A stretch of DNA of 64,000 nucleotides, from positions 4,305 through 68,304 of the forward strand of contig JBEKTJ010000051.1 of NCBI GenBank assembly GCA_049516155.1. Reading direction: 5' to 3'. The notes below the pieces were generated by a model. That model was not told the origin of the DNA, made no database searches, and saw nothing but the letters and a program-made list of their open reading frames with translations. Of the stretch, positions 24,841-33,161 are shown one piece after another. Source of the DNA: Bog-159 sp049516155. GTDB lineage: Bacteria; Acidobacteriota; Terriglobia; Bryobacterales; Bryobacteraceae. The stretch's first letter is position 1. The number at the start of each line of letters is the position of its first letter. Both the position numbers and the translations under genes were made by a program.

Positions 24841-25533
24841 TTATGGAGTGAACTTGTATCCGACGCCGTGTACCGTGCGGATGTGTTCAGGCTCTGGCGC
24901 GTCCCGCTCCAGTTTGGCGCGCAGCCCAGCCACGTGGTTATCCACAGTGCGCGTGGAAGGATACGACTCGAAGCCCCACACCCCGTTCAACAGATCGTCG
25001 CGCGTCACTACCTGGCCCGCGCGAGCAGCCAAGAAACGCAGGACGGCGAATTCCTTGCGCGTCATCTCCACCGGTTCTCCGTTGCGGCGCGCTTCGTAAC
25101 TGCGGAAGTCGATCTCAACTCCGCCGAAGCTCAGGTTATCCGGTAGATCGGGAGCGCCCTCCGGGCACTGCTGGCTGCGCCGCAAGAGCGCACGCACGCG
25201 GGCCATTAGCTCACGCACGGAAAATGGTTTGGTGACGTAATCGTCCGCGCCCAGATCCAGGCCCAGCACGCGATCCGGCTCCTCGCTGCGCGCGGTCAAC
25301 ATCAGAATCGGCGTTTGGATGCCTTCGCCGCGCAGCTTGCGGCAGAGTTCGAACCCGCTCATGCGCGGCAGCATCAGATCCAGCACAATCAGGTCGGGCT
25401 TGCGCTCCTGGTGCAGGCGGTAACCGGTCTCGCCGTCCGAGGCGGCGATGACGTCATAGCCTTCGAAGCGCAGATTGTCGCAGAGGCCGCGCAAAATGGC
25501 CGGATCGTCCTCGATTGCCAGAACCGTTGTCAT
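24841..25533 (-). CDS. OmpR/PhoB-type response regulator (copy 1)
   Basis: 230 residues: receiver domain with EDD (8-10), phosphoacceptor Asp52 (IVLDLMLPRM), switch Thr (LMLTARS) and Lys (YVTKPFS), then a winged-helix effector domain (MTRKEFAVLRFLAARAGQ; ARAELE-like RAKLERD; HGVGYKF). The start overlaps the kinase stop by four bases. It likely binds the TGTCA direct repeats upstream of the kinase and of the surface-protein gene. Confidence 0.94.
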   Translation of the reverse strand: MTTVLAIEDDPAILRGLCDNLRFEGYDVIAASDGETGYRLHQERKPDLIVLDLMLPRMSGFELCRKLRGEGIQTPILMLTARSEEPDRVLGLDLGADDYVTKPFSVRELMARVRALLRRSQQCPEGAPDLPDNLSFGGVEIDFRSYEARRNGEPVEMTRKEFAVLRFLAARAGQVVTRDDLLNGVWGFESYPSTRTVDNHVAGLRAKLERDAPEPEHIRTVHGVGYKFTP

Positions 25534-27392
25534 GCGCGCGCCTCACCGGGAAGCGTGACGGGAATAAAGAGGCAAAAGGTGCTGCCGGCGCCCGGCGCGC
25601 TTTCCACTTCCACACGCCCGCCGTGAGCTTGCGCAATATGCGCCACCAGCGTCAGCCCCAGGCCTGTTCCGGCAATCAGACGGCTTTCGTGCGAAGGGGC
25701 GCGATAGAATTTCTCGAACACGCGTTTGCGCTCATCGGGCGCCATTCCGAGACCATGGTCCACCACCTCGATGACCGCATCTCCTTTGCGCGCGCCCAGG
25801 CGCAGATCGATTTCGCGCGCGTCGCCGGAGTACTTCATGGCATTGGTGAGAAGGTTCAGGATGGCTTGCTGAATGGCGTCGGGGTCGGCTTGCACGCCGG
25901 GCATTTCATCCTGAACGGTAAGATGCAACTGGAATCCCTGCTGGGCGAGCGGAAATTGCATCGCGCGCGCGGCCGATCCGGCCACCTCCTCGAGCCGCGT
26001 GGGCCGCAGGCGGTAGATCTTCTTGCCCTGTTCGATCTTCGAGAAATCGAGCACATTATCGACTAGGCGGGCCAGGCGCTCGCTCTCATTGACGATGGTA
26101 TCCAGATACTCGGATTTGGTGCGCTCGTCGCCGGTCCGGCCCATGGCGAGCGTCTCGGCGAACATGCGGATGGCCGTCAATGGGGTTTTCAACTCGTGCG
26201 AGACGCTGGCCACGAACTGGGAACGCACTTCGTTCAGGTGAACGTCGCGGTTGACATCGCGCAAGAGCAGGTAGCCGCCGAAGACAGCAACGCCCAGCAC
26301 CAGCGCCAGCCCCGCGATCCAAATGCCGAGCGGCAATCCGGAGCGGACGCTTTCCGGGAACCGGTTGTCGGACCATTCCACATGCAGACCCGGGAACTCG
26401 TCGCCTAAAGTGTCGCCGCCGGCCGCGCGCGCGCGCAGCTTCACGCCCGGAGGGGCAACCCTGGTGGACGATACCGCCAGCACCAATCCCGGCAGTGGCG
26501 GTTGCGGCGACGTCAGGGTGACCAGCCAGGGCTCGTCGCCGTAGGGAACCCAAGCCGATCCGCCGCCCGATTCAATTCGCGCACGCACGCCTGCAAAATC
26601 CTTGGCCAGCGCCGCGGCTTGCTCCATCTCTGCTATTCGTTCGGAGATTTTTGGTCCGTCGCCGACGAGCGGGCGGATCATATAGAGTTCGGGCAGCGTG
26701 AGCCGCCATTCGCCGTTTATTGCCTGGCGGAGGAATCCCAGTACGGCAGCCGTTTCGCGCCCGGCCGACAGCAGGCGATCGGCGGCATAGAAGCGGTAGC
26801 CGACTCCCTGTTCATCCCTGGCATCCGGGGGCGCGTTCAACAGAGCTTGGTATAGCTTGGCTGCTTCCTCGGGTTTGCCGGCCTTCGCGAGCGCTCGCGC
26901 CAGCAACAGGCGAGCTTCCGTGCTTTCCGTGGGGTTGCCAGCGGAGGACAGCGACAAGCGATAGGCCGCCGCCGCGCCGGCATAATCTTTCTTGATGAAC
27001 TCCTGGGCCTCGCCTTCCTGGCGATGCCGGGCAAATGCCGCAGAATCTTTCGCGGCCGCGGCCTCCAACGGCCCATCCCAAGGAAAGACCAGGCGATCGG
27101 CCTGCACGCTCGCGGTAAATACCACTGCCGGATTGTCGGAGTCCTGCGACCGGTTCACGTCAAGCGAGCGAATCAGCCTGTTGATCTCTTGCAGCTTGAT
27201 GGCTTCCAGGTGCGCGTCCAGTTCCCGGCGCAACTGGTCCAGGGCGATGTGCCGCTGGTCGGCGGCCCGTTTGGCGGCGAGTTCCCGATCCTGATACAGA
27301 ATCCGGCTGGCCAATCCGACCAGCACTGCCGCAGGTACCAGGATGGCGGCGAGGAACAGGAAGACTTGTCGCTTGTAGCGGGTGACGTGCAT
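25530..27392 (-). CDS. Sensor histidine kinase with TPR-like extracytoplasmic region (copy 1)
   Basis: 620 residues. One membrane helix near the N-terminus (about 10-30), a 300-residue extracytoplasmic part containing TPR-like helices (IKKDYAGAAAAYRLSLSS; LLLARALAKAGKPEEAAKLY), a second helix (LPLGIWIAGLALVLGVAVF), then HisKA with His in SVSHELKTPLTAIRMF and HATPase motifs (LLTNAMKYS; DHGLGM; GTGLGL). A kinase with a TPR-containing sensor region beside a secreted TPR-propeller suggests that the two recognise each other or the same ligand. Confidence 0.92.
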   Translation of the reverse strand: MHVTRYKRQVFLFLAAILVPAAVLVGLASRILYQDRELAAKRAADQRHIALDQLRRELDAHLEAIKLQEINRLIRSLDVNRSQDSDNPAVVFTASVQADRLVFPWDGPLEAAAAKDSAAFARHRQEGEAQEFIKKDYAGAAAAYRLSLSSAGNPTESTEARLLLARALAKAGKPEEAAKLYQALLNAPPDARDEQGVGYRFYAADRLLSAGRETAAVLGFLRQAINGEWRLTLPELYMIRPLVGDGPKISERIAEMEQAAALAKDFAGVRARIESGGGSAWVPYGDEPWLVTLTSPQPPLPGLVLAVSSTRVAPPGVKLRARAAGGDTLGDEFPGLHVEWSDNRFPESVRSGLPLGIWIAGLALVLGVAVFGGYLLLRDVNRDVHLNEVRSQFVASVSHELKTPLTAIRMFAETLAMGRTGDERTKSEYLDTIVNESERLARLVDNVLDFSKIEQGKKIYRLRPTRLEEVAGSAARAMQFPLAQQGFQLHLTVQDEMPGVQADPDAIQQAILNLLTNAMKYSGDAREIDLRLGARKGDAVIEVVDHGLGMAPDERKRVFEKFYRAPSHESRLIAGTGLGLTLVAHIAQAHGGRVEVESAPGAGSTFCLFIPVTLPGEARA

Positions 27393-27419
27393 CGGGGCAA
27401 CTGCTGATCATTGTAAGGC

Positions 27420-27450
27420 TCCCGCGCGGGAAGTTGTCATGGAATTGTCT
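27420..27450 (-). promoter_or_regulatory. Regulator box and promoter of the copy-1 kinase operon
   Basis: A palindrome TCCCGCGCGGGA (27420-27431) is followed by TGTCA (27435-27439) and TGTCT (27446-27450), spaced 11 bp apart on the plus strand as in PHO boxes. On the minus strand a TGACAA / TACAAT pair (18-bp spacer, -10 near 27412-27417) could be the promoter. The same arrangement lies upstream of the surface-protein gene. Confidence 0.6.
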
Positions 27451-27466
27451 GGAAATCGCTCCCCAT

Positions 27467-29899
27467 CTATTTGGCGCGGCGCTGCACCGTTCGCTCGCGA
27501 AGCGCTTTTTGCTGCTGTTCCATCTCCTGGTACTTCTTTGTGACGTCCGCCAGTCGAACGTTCTCGAAGCCGTTGCGCTTGGCCATGATGCGATAGTCGA
27601 AAGCGATGTTGGAACTGCCGCCGCGCAGCTCATGCACCTCAAATCCCTGCGCGGTCTGGTTGCCCACATAGAGGCCTTCGCAATCGCCCTTGGGAGTGAG
27701 GAATACGTGGTACTCCACGCTGGTGTTCACCGTTTGCGCGAAGGTCGGGTCGAACACAACGTGCGCGGATCCGCTGGAGAGTTGTCCGGATCCGGCATCC
27801 TCAAACCAGTTCTCCGTGGACTGCGTCGCGTAGACAGATACCTTCTGCGCACCCGCCGGCACAACACCTGAGATAGTGCCATAGCAGGTAAGATCGCCAT
27901 CGCCGTAAATCAGGCAACTGTAAGCATTGCCCGCGCCGTAGGCTCCAAATACGACACTATCATAGCTAGTGTAGTTTATAGCCGAAAGCGTGGGATATTC
28001 GCTGTTGTCGCTCGCAAAAAATCCCGCCGATCCTCCGACCGCGGTGCCCTGCACGGCCGCATACGAATCGTTATTCGTGTCGCCCCATACTCCGGCGCCT
28101 GGTAAAACCTCACTCAGTTTGCTCGGCCCACCGGCGGCGCCATAGACGCCAGTGTTCTGATTTATGCTGCCTGGAATGCCGACGCCGGCCGTCAGGGTTC
28201 GCGCCACCGTGAGGTTCCCGCCGCCATTCTGCCCGATCACATTGACATTGCCCGAATTGTCGATGGTTGCCAATTCGTTGTTGTTGCTGCGGAAGTGGAT
28301 CGAGGCGGTCCCGCCGCTGTTGATATAGGTGTCGCCCGCGGCTCCGCCGGTCAAGGCGTAGTTCGTGCAGCCCGCAAGAGTCGCGTTGATGAATCCGATG
28401 CCCGCATAGCCCGAACCGCAGCCCGGGTCGCCGATCACCGTATTGTTGGCGATGGGCCCCTCCCCAAATACGCCGGTGCCCCCCGTAGCGGAGGTTATGC
28501 CGTGAATGCCATCGCCGGTGGCCCCCGTTCCGGTCTGGGTGACTGTAAGCGTTTCCGTGCTGCTGCTTGCGGTTATAGACTGGACGCCCGAGAACGAGTT
28601 ACTCGCTGCCAATCGCGCGTAGCGTCCGTCGGTCTTGGAGGTGTTCAGATTCAGCGTGACATTGCCGCTGGCGCCGCCGCCAGTGAGGTCGGTACCCGCC
28701 GTAACTTCTGTAATTGTGCCGATACCAACGGCTGCGCATGCCCAGGCGCTGCCGCTCCATTCCAGCACTTGGCCGCTGGCGCAGGTGTTGGTCAGCCCTA
28801 CCGTGACTGTTCCCGCAGTGCCGCCGCCCGTCAGGCCCGATCCCGCGGTTACACCCGTGATGGTCCCCGTACCGGGGAACACTTGCCCGCCGGCGAAGGT
28901 GATTTGTCCATTACTGGCCACGCTGAGTCCGGTTTCCACGGGGGCCTTCTTGTCCGTGCTGAACAGCAGATTCAACGATCCGCTGGGACTGCCGGTGTCG
29001 TTGCCCACCGGCTCGGCTTGCCAGGTGAAGCGTTCACCTATCGCGGCGGCCGTGGCGCTGTTATAGGCGGAGGCAATCATCTGCAGTGAATCCGAGTTGC
29101 TTCCAGCCGATACGGTCGCCGTTTCCACCGCGGGCAGGCTCACCCCCGCGAGCGTGGCGGCCGCGGTGGATGAGATCGAACCGGTGACAGCGACATTGCC
29201 AATCACATCTAGAGCAACCGTGGGAGCCGTGGTCCCAATACCCACTTTGCCGCCGGATTCGAATATCGCGGAAGGTTCAATGGCGCAGGCCGCCGTAAAC
29301 TTGGCGACCTCGTTCGCGGTGGCCGTGCCGTCGCTGGTGATCGCGGCGCACGCCGCGTCCGAAGAGGCGCCGGGCGTCGCCTGCGGTTTGGCAACGGAAG
29401 CGGCTGCTGTTCCTGCGACGGCCGGGGCAGCCAGCAGGAAGGCCGATGGCGGCAAGCCGCCCAAGGTCTCCGCATCTCCAGCCTTCAGGGCATACGGCGC
29501 GCTCACCAGCAGTATCCGCGGCTGTTCGGCCTGCCCTTCGACAGAGACCCCCACCCAGTGGGCCTCCTCGGCGGTGAACAGGTCGACCGGCAGACCCTCC
29601 GCTTTGGCCGCGCCCAACAGCACCGCGTAATGGCCGTCCGGGCCGGCCTGAACGCTCTGCGTCTCGCTCCATAACGGCGCGCCGCCGGTTTGCTCGGCGT
29701 AGAGCGCGAAGGTGACGCCGGTTACGCCGGTCACGGGATTGCCACCCGCATCCTTGGCTGTCCCGCTGAATCTTACCAGCCGCGGTAGAGCGGACGCGGC
29801 AGGCGTCGTCTGGGCATGTGCGCCGCCACAGAGCGCCATCGCTATTGCTATTGCCATCGTCAAGCCGATTGCATTCTTGTTTATGTGGTACATATACAT
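27467..29899 (-). CDS. Large secreted beta-repeat surface protein, 810 aa
   Basis: A signal peptide follows a basic start (LTMAIAIAMALCGGAHA). The first 150 residues form a beta-rich domain (LVRFSGTAKDAGGNPVTGVT; ILLVSAPYALKAGDAETLGG) typical of large acidobacterial exoproteins; Gly/Thr/Ser-rich repeats follow (GTITGVTAGSGLTGGGTAG; GTITEVTAGTDLTGGGASG); near the C-terminus is a coiled-coil stretch (TKKYQEMEQQQKALRERT). AAAGG precedes the ATG. It is probably a cell-surface or fibre protein; it is not a phage gene as no phage context exists. A PHO-box-like element upstream places it with the adjacent two-component systems. Confidence 0.7.
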   Translation of the reverse strand: MYMYHINKNAIGLTMAIAIAMALCGGAHAQTTPAASALPRLVRFSGTAKDAGGNPVTGVTGVTFALYAEQTGGAPLWSETQSVQAGPDGHYAVLLGAAKAEGLPVDLFTAEEAHWVGVSVEGQAEQPRILLVSAPYALKAGDAETLGGLPPSAFLLAAPAVAGTAAASVAKPQATPGASSDAACAAITSDGTATANEVAKFTAACAIEPSAIFESGGKVGIGTTAPTVALDVIGNVAVTGSISSTAAATLAGVSLPAVETATVSAGSNSDSLQMIASAYNSATAAAIGERFTWQAEPVGNDTGSPSGSLNLLFSTDKKAPVETGLSVASNGQITFAGGQVFPGTGTITGVTAGSGLTGGGTAGTVTVGLTNTCASGQVLEWSGSAWACAAVGIGTITEVTAGTDLTGGGASGNVTLNLNTSKTDGRYARLAASNSFSGVQSITASSSTETLTVTQTGTGATGDGIHGITSATGGTGVFGEGPIANNTVIGDPGCGSGYAGIGFINATLAGCTNYALTGGAAGDTYINSGGTASIHFRSNNNELATIDNSGNVNVIGQNGGGNLTVARTLTAGVGIPGSINQNTGVYGAAGGPSKLSEVLPGAGVWGDTNNDSYAAVQGTAVGGSAGFFASDNSEYPTLSAINYTSYDSVVFGAYGAGNAYSCLIYGDGDLTCYGTISGVVPAGAQKVSVYATQSTENWFEDAGSGQLSSGSAHVVFDPTFAQTVNTSVEYHVFLTPKGDCEGLYVGNQTAQGFEVHELRGGSSNIAFDYRIMAKRNGFENVRLADVTKKYQEMEQQQKALRERTVQRRAK

Positions 29900-29971
29900 C
29901 GCCTTTCTTAGTGCGTGCCAAGCTACCGGTTAGAAGCCCGTATCGGAACAACTGCCGATTATTCTAAGGCT

Positions 29972-30003
29972 CTCCCGCGCGGGAGTTTGTCATGGAACTG
30001 TCA
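29972..30003 (-). promoter_or_regulatory. Regulator box upstream of the surface-protein gene
   Basis: Perfect palindrome CTCCCGCGCGGGAG (29972-29985), then TGTCA at 29988-29992 and 29999-30003, an 11-bp direct repeat close to the PHO-box consensus (TGTCAT...CTGTCA). About 45 bp are nearly identical to the kinase copy-1 upstream region, and a TAGAAT -10 (minus strand, near 29963-29968) follows. Confidence 0.65.
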
Positions 30004-30041
30004 GGTCTTTGCACGATTTCGGTGTTCTTGGGTATCCAGCT

Positions 30042-30782
30042 CTAACCAGCACCGGTCCAAAGCTTCAATATCCAGTCCGCAAAACGATGCCAGAGATGTG
30101 TCTGGCCTATCGGAAACATCGAAAACTGAGAAATGACGAGGAACAATCCGCCGGTTGCGGTGGCGCGATGAATCCTACGCCGCGTCCACAGGTCGAAGAC
30201 AACAAAGAACAAAAGAAAGATCACGATTATCACGGAAATCAACGGCGGAATCTTGTGAACGATGGGGAACGGCCAACGGCTGATCGCCGGTCCAAGTATG
30301 GCAAATGTTGCAATCAGCATGAGGCGTTTGTGGGCTGCTCCGTCCATGCGTTTCATGAATCCGGCGGCAAAAAGCACACAAAACGTAAGCACCTGCATCA
30401 CGGGAATTGCGTAAAACGTGGCGGGGGGGATGCTTGAACCTGGCGGGGAGAATCCTCTAGTAAACGACTGTGTCGCGGTTAAGAATCCAAGAACAACCAC
30501 GGCAAGCGCCAAGGCCGCCCCGAACATCCCCAGTTGGCGATGCCAGCCGACGCGGCCGGACGATACCAGCCAGATTTGAACGGCCAAGAATATAATCCAG
30601 GACAAGAATACCGCCGCATGCACGTGGACCAACGGGCTAGGCAGTTTTGCTTGGAACATGCCAGCCAGGAAATAAGTGCGCGCAAAGCCGAGGAGCACGG
30701 TCGCGGCAATCGCGAGCGCCATTCCGGCAAAGAATCGGTTGTCCAGGTTTCGGTTTATTCGGGGGCTAGCAATCGTGGCCAT
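30042..30782 (-). CDS. Hypothetical integral membrane protein, about 246 aa
   Basis: Six or seven predicted helices, with histidines in helices and loops (LVHVHAAVFLSWIIFLAVQI; GWHRQLGMFG; MDGAAHKRLMLIATFAILGP), a pattern that resembles haem- or metal-binding membrane families but matches none I can name. The start is placed at ATG 30782; an in-frame ATG at 30830 would add 16 residues. It lies upstream of the surface-protein gene on the same strand, though that gene has its own regulatory box. Confidence 0.65.
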   Translation of the reverse strand: MATIASPRINRNLDNRFFAGMALAIAATVLLGFARTYFLAGMFQAKLPSPLVHVHAAVFLSWIIFLAVQIWLVSSGRVGWHRQLGMFGAALALAVVVLGFLTATQSFTRGFSPPGSSIPPATFYAIPVMQVLTFCVLFAAGFMKRMDGAAHKRLMLIATFAILGPAISRWPFPIVHKIPPLISVIIVIFLLFFVVFDLWTRRRIHRATATGGLFLVISQFSMFPIGQTHLWHRFADWILKLWTGAG

Positions 30783-30862
30783 GTTGGCGAAGGTACGATA
30801 GAATCTGTGGTGCGTCCTCAAGGCGCGCATCAAGAAAATATCAAATCTTTCTTAGTGTCACG

Positions 30863-33004
30863 ATGTCATTGATTCGGCAAGGCTTATTTAAATTCGGCCC
30901 ATTCACCTTGAATGCCGGGACGATGACGCTCCGCAAAGGCGACGAGTTGATCCCGCTACCGCCGAAGATCTTCGACACGCTCTTGACACTCGTAGAGAGC
31001 AGGGGCGAGGTGGTCACGAAGGATCAATTGATGAAGGCCCTTTGGCCCGATTCCTTTGTTGAGGAAAGCAATCTTGTCCAGAATGTTTTCGTGTTGCGCC
31101 GCAGTCTCGGCCGAGCTGCAAGCAACGAAGAGTATATACAGACGATTCCGAAGCGCGGCTATCGGATTAGCGTTCCGGTTGAGGATCTGGCCGCGTCTCC
31201 GGATGCGGACCCCGCCGTGGCAATTCAGGCGCCGATAGAGAGCCCAAGGCGGTCCCTTTCGTGGCGGTCAAAATGGATTGCCGCCGCGGGGGCGCTAGGC
31301 GCGGTCGTTTTCTTAATAATGCTGCTGTGGCAAACGCGACCGGCCCGGCCCACGGTTGCAAGCTTTAGCCAGCTTACGCGGGATGGCGCCGACAAGCATG
31401 GGTTAACCGGGCCCCATGGCGGCCCGGACGGTGCGCTAGCGACGGACGGAAGCCGTGTTTACTTTACCGCGGGAACGCAGGGCTCTGCGCACATCTCGGA
31501 AGTGTCTGCGGCGGGCGGCGATACCGTGAACATCCCACTTCCTTTCAGTTCCGCGCAACTGCTGGATTTCTCGCCGGTACGTTCGGAGCTGCTCATAGCG
31601 GAGTTCGTAGATCCTGCCGCGGAGACGCCACTGTGGGCCGTCTCCGTTCCAGCCGGGAGCGCCCGGCGTGTGGGCCGGCTCTCCGCCCGGGATGCCGCGT
31701 GGTCGCGCGACGGGCATCGCATCGCCTTGGTGCGCGGCACAGAATTGTACTTGTCGGATGAGTATGGAACTGAGCAGCGGAAACTCGCGGACCTGCCGGG
31801 TTTGGGGTGGCGGCCGAGGTGGTCGCCCGACGGCAGATCCTTGCGGCTGACGATCGTGGATCCCAAGCATATGACGACATCCATTTGGGAGATCGCCGTC
31901 GACACGGGTAGAGCTCGTCCGCTGCTGCCGAATTGGAATACTCCGGCCGCGGAATGCTGCGGAGAATGGACGGCGGACGGAAGGCGATATTTTTTTCAAG
32001 CGACTCGCGGCGGAAAGTCCGAGATTTGGGAACTCCCATCCAACCGCGGCATTCTCGGACTGTTTGTGAACACGCTTGGGGCTCCCTTGCAGATCACCAG
32101 CGGCCAAATGAATTCACTGGCGCCTCTACCAAGTCCGGATGGCAGAAGCCTCTTTGTCATTGGCCGGCAGCCCCGGGGTGAACTGGAGCGTTACGACGCC
32201 GCATCGCATCGATTCATACCGTACCTGGGAGGCATCCCCGCGGACTTCATCGATTTCTCCCGTGATGGCCGCTGGATGACTTATGTTCTGCTACCGGAAG
32301 GAACATTGTGGCGCAGCAAAATCGATGGGAGCGAACGGTTGCAACTGACATTTCCGCCGGGTGAGGTAATGGTGCCGCATTGGTCTCCCGACGGGCGGCA
32401 AATTGTCTTCCACGCGATGGAGGGTGGACGGCATCAACAGATTTGTATCGTCTCGCGGGAAGGCGGGCAGCCGGAGATCGTTCCGGGCAGCACTGGCGCC
32501 GAAATGCATCCGACGTGGTCGCCGGACGGCAAGGCACTCATGTACAGCGACTATCCATTCTTCGGCGCGAGCCCAAATCAAGTGGCCGTCCACACGCTTG
32601 ACCTAAGAACCAGGCAGGTCAAGACGCTGCCAGGTTCGCATGGTATCTTTTCACCTACCTGGTCGCCGGACGGGCGCTATGCCACCGCCTTGGCGCTTGA
32701 CGGGCAACGCATCATGATCTTTGATTTTCAAACTCAATTGTGGTCCGAGCTGGCGAAGGGTTGGGGCGCAGCCTGGTCCGGGGATGGCCATTACCTCTAC
32801 TATCTGCGCTACGGGCCGCAACCAGCCATTCTTAGAATTTGCATTCAGGATCGGAAAATCCAGGAGGTCGCCAGCCTGGCCGGTATCCACCAGGCCGGGC
32901 GCCTCGCCGGCATTCAATTCGCCCTGGCCCCGGACGGCTCGCCCGTGTTTCTCCGCGATACCGGCACGGAAGAAATTTATTCCGTTAACTTGCAAACTCG
33001 ATGA
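30863..33004 (+). CDS. CadC-like winged-helix transmembrane regulator with PD40 propeller
   Basis: 713 residues. Residues about 10-105 are an OmpR-type winged-helix domain (LPPKIFDTLLTLVESRGEVV; ESNLVQNVFVLRRSLG; IPKRGYRIS), a membrane helix spans about 135-155 (WIAAAGALGAVVFLIMLLW), and the rest is a PD40/TolB propeller (WSPDGRSLRLTI, WSPDGRQIVFHA, WSPDGRYATALA). It would bind DNA from the membrane and sense an extracytoplasmic signal through the propeller, like CadC/ToxR. Divergent from the membrane-protein gene; such one-component regulators are typical of Acidobacteriota. Confidence 0.9.
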   Translation: MSLIRQGLFKFGPFTLNAGTMTLRKGDELIPLPPKIFDTLLTLVESRGEVVTKDQLMKALWPDSFVEESNLVQNVFVLRRSLGRAASNEEYIQTIPKRGYRISVPVEDLAASPDADPAVAIQAPIESPRRSLSWRSKWIAAAGALGAVVFLIMLLWQTRPARPTVASFSQLTRDGADKHGLTGPHGGPDGALATDGSRVYFTAGTQGSAHISEVSAAGGDTVNIPLPFSSAQLLDFSPVRSELLIAEFVDPAAETPLWAVSVPAGSARRVGRLSARDAAWSRDGHRIALVRGTELYLSDEYGTEQRKLADLPGLGWRPRWSPDGRSLRLTIVDPKHMTTSIWEIAVDTGRARPLLPNWNTPAAECCGEWTADGRRYFFQATRGGKSEIWELPSNRGILGLFVNTLGAPLQITSGQMNSLAPLPSPDGRSLFVIGRQPRGELERYDAASHRFIPYLGGIPADFIDFSRDGRWMTYVLLPEGTLWRSKIDGSERLQLTFPPGEVMVPHWSPDGRQIVFHAMEGGRHQQICIVSREGGQPEIVPGSTGAEMHPTWSPDGKALMYSDYPFFGASPNQVAVHTLDLRTRQVKTLPGSHGIFSPTWSPDGRYATALALDGQRIMIFDFQTQLWSELAKGWGAAWSGDGHYLYYLRYGPQPAILRICIQDRKIQEVASLAGIHQAGRLAGIQFALAPDGSPVFLRDTGTEEIYSVNLQTR

Positions 33005-33012
33005 TTCTTGTG

Positions 33013-33050
33013 GGGGACCTCCAGGTCTGCGCGGGCCCTCCAGGGCCCGC
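33013..33050. repeat. Tandem GC-rich palindromes between convergent genes
   Basis: GGACCTCCAGGTC at about 33015-33027 and GCGGGCCCT-CC-AGGGCCCGC at 33031-33050 (perfect 9-bp stem). They lie in the 157-bp gap between the convergent CadC-like and propeller genes and may act as terminators or belong to the same palindrome class as those near 3.56 and 8.0 kb. Nothing else was seen in the gap. Confidence 0.5.
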
Positions 33051-33161
33051 TCTTCGCGCAACGGAACAGGCGGGCGTGGACGCCCGCCGCGCGCCTGGAT
33101 GCGGGCGTGGATGCCCGGTTGCGGGAAAAGTATGCGCCACTCCCAGAGTGCGTTCGCCGCA

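Noticed and set aside
27467..29899. Phage tail fibre reading of the 810-aa repeat protein
   Set aside because: It has a signal peptide and no phage genes nearby.
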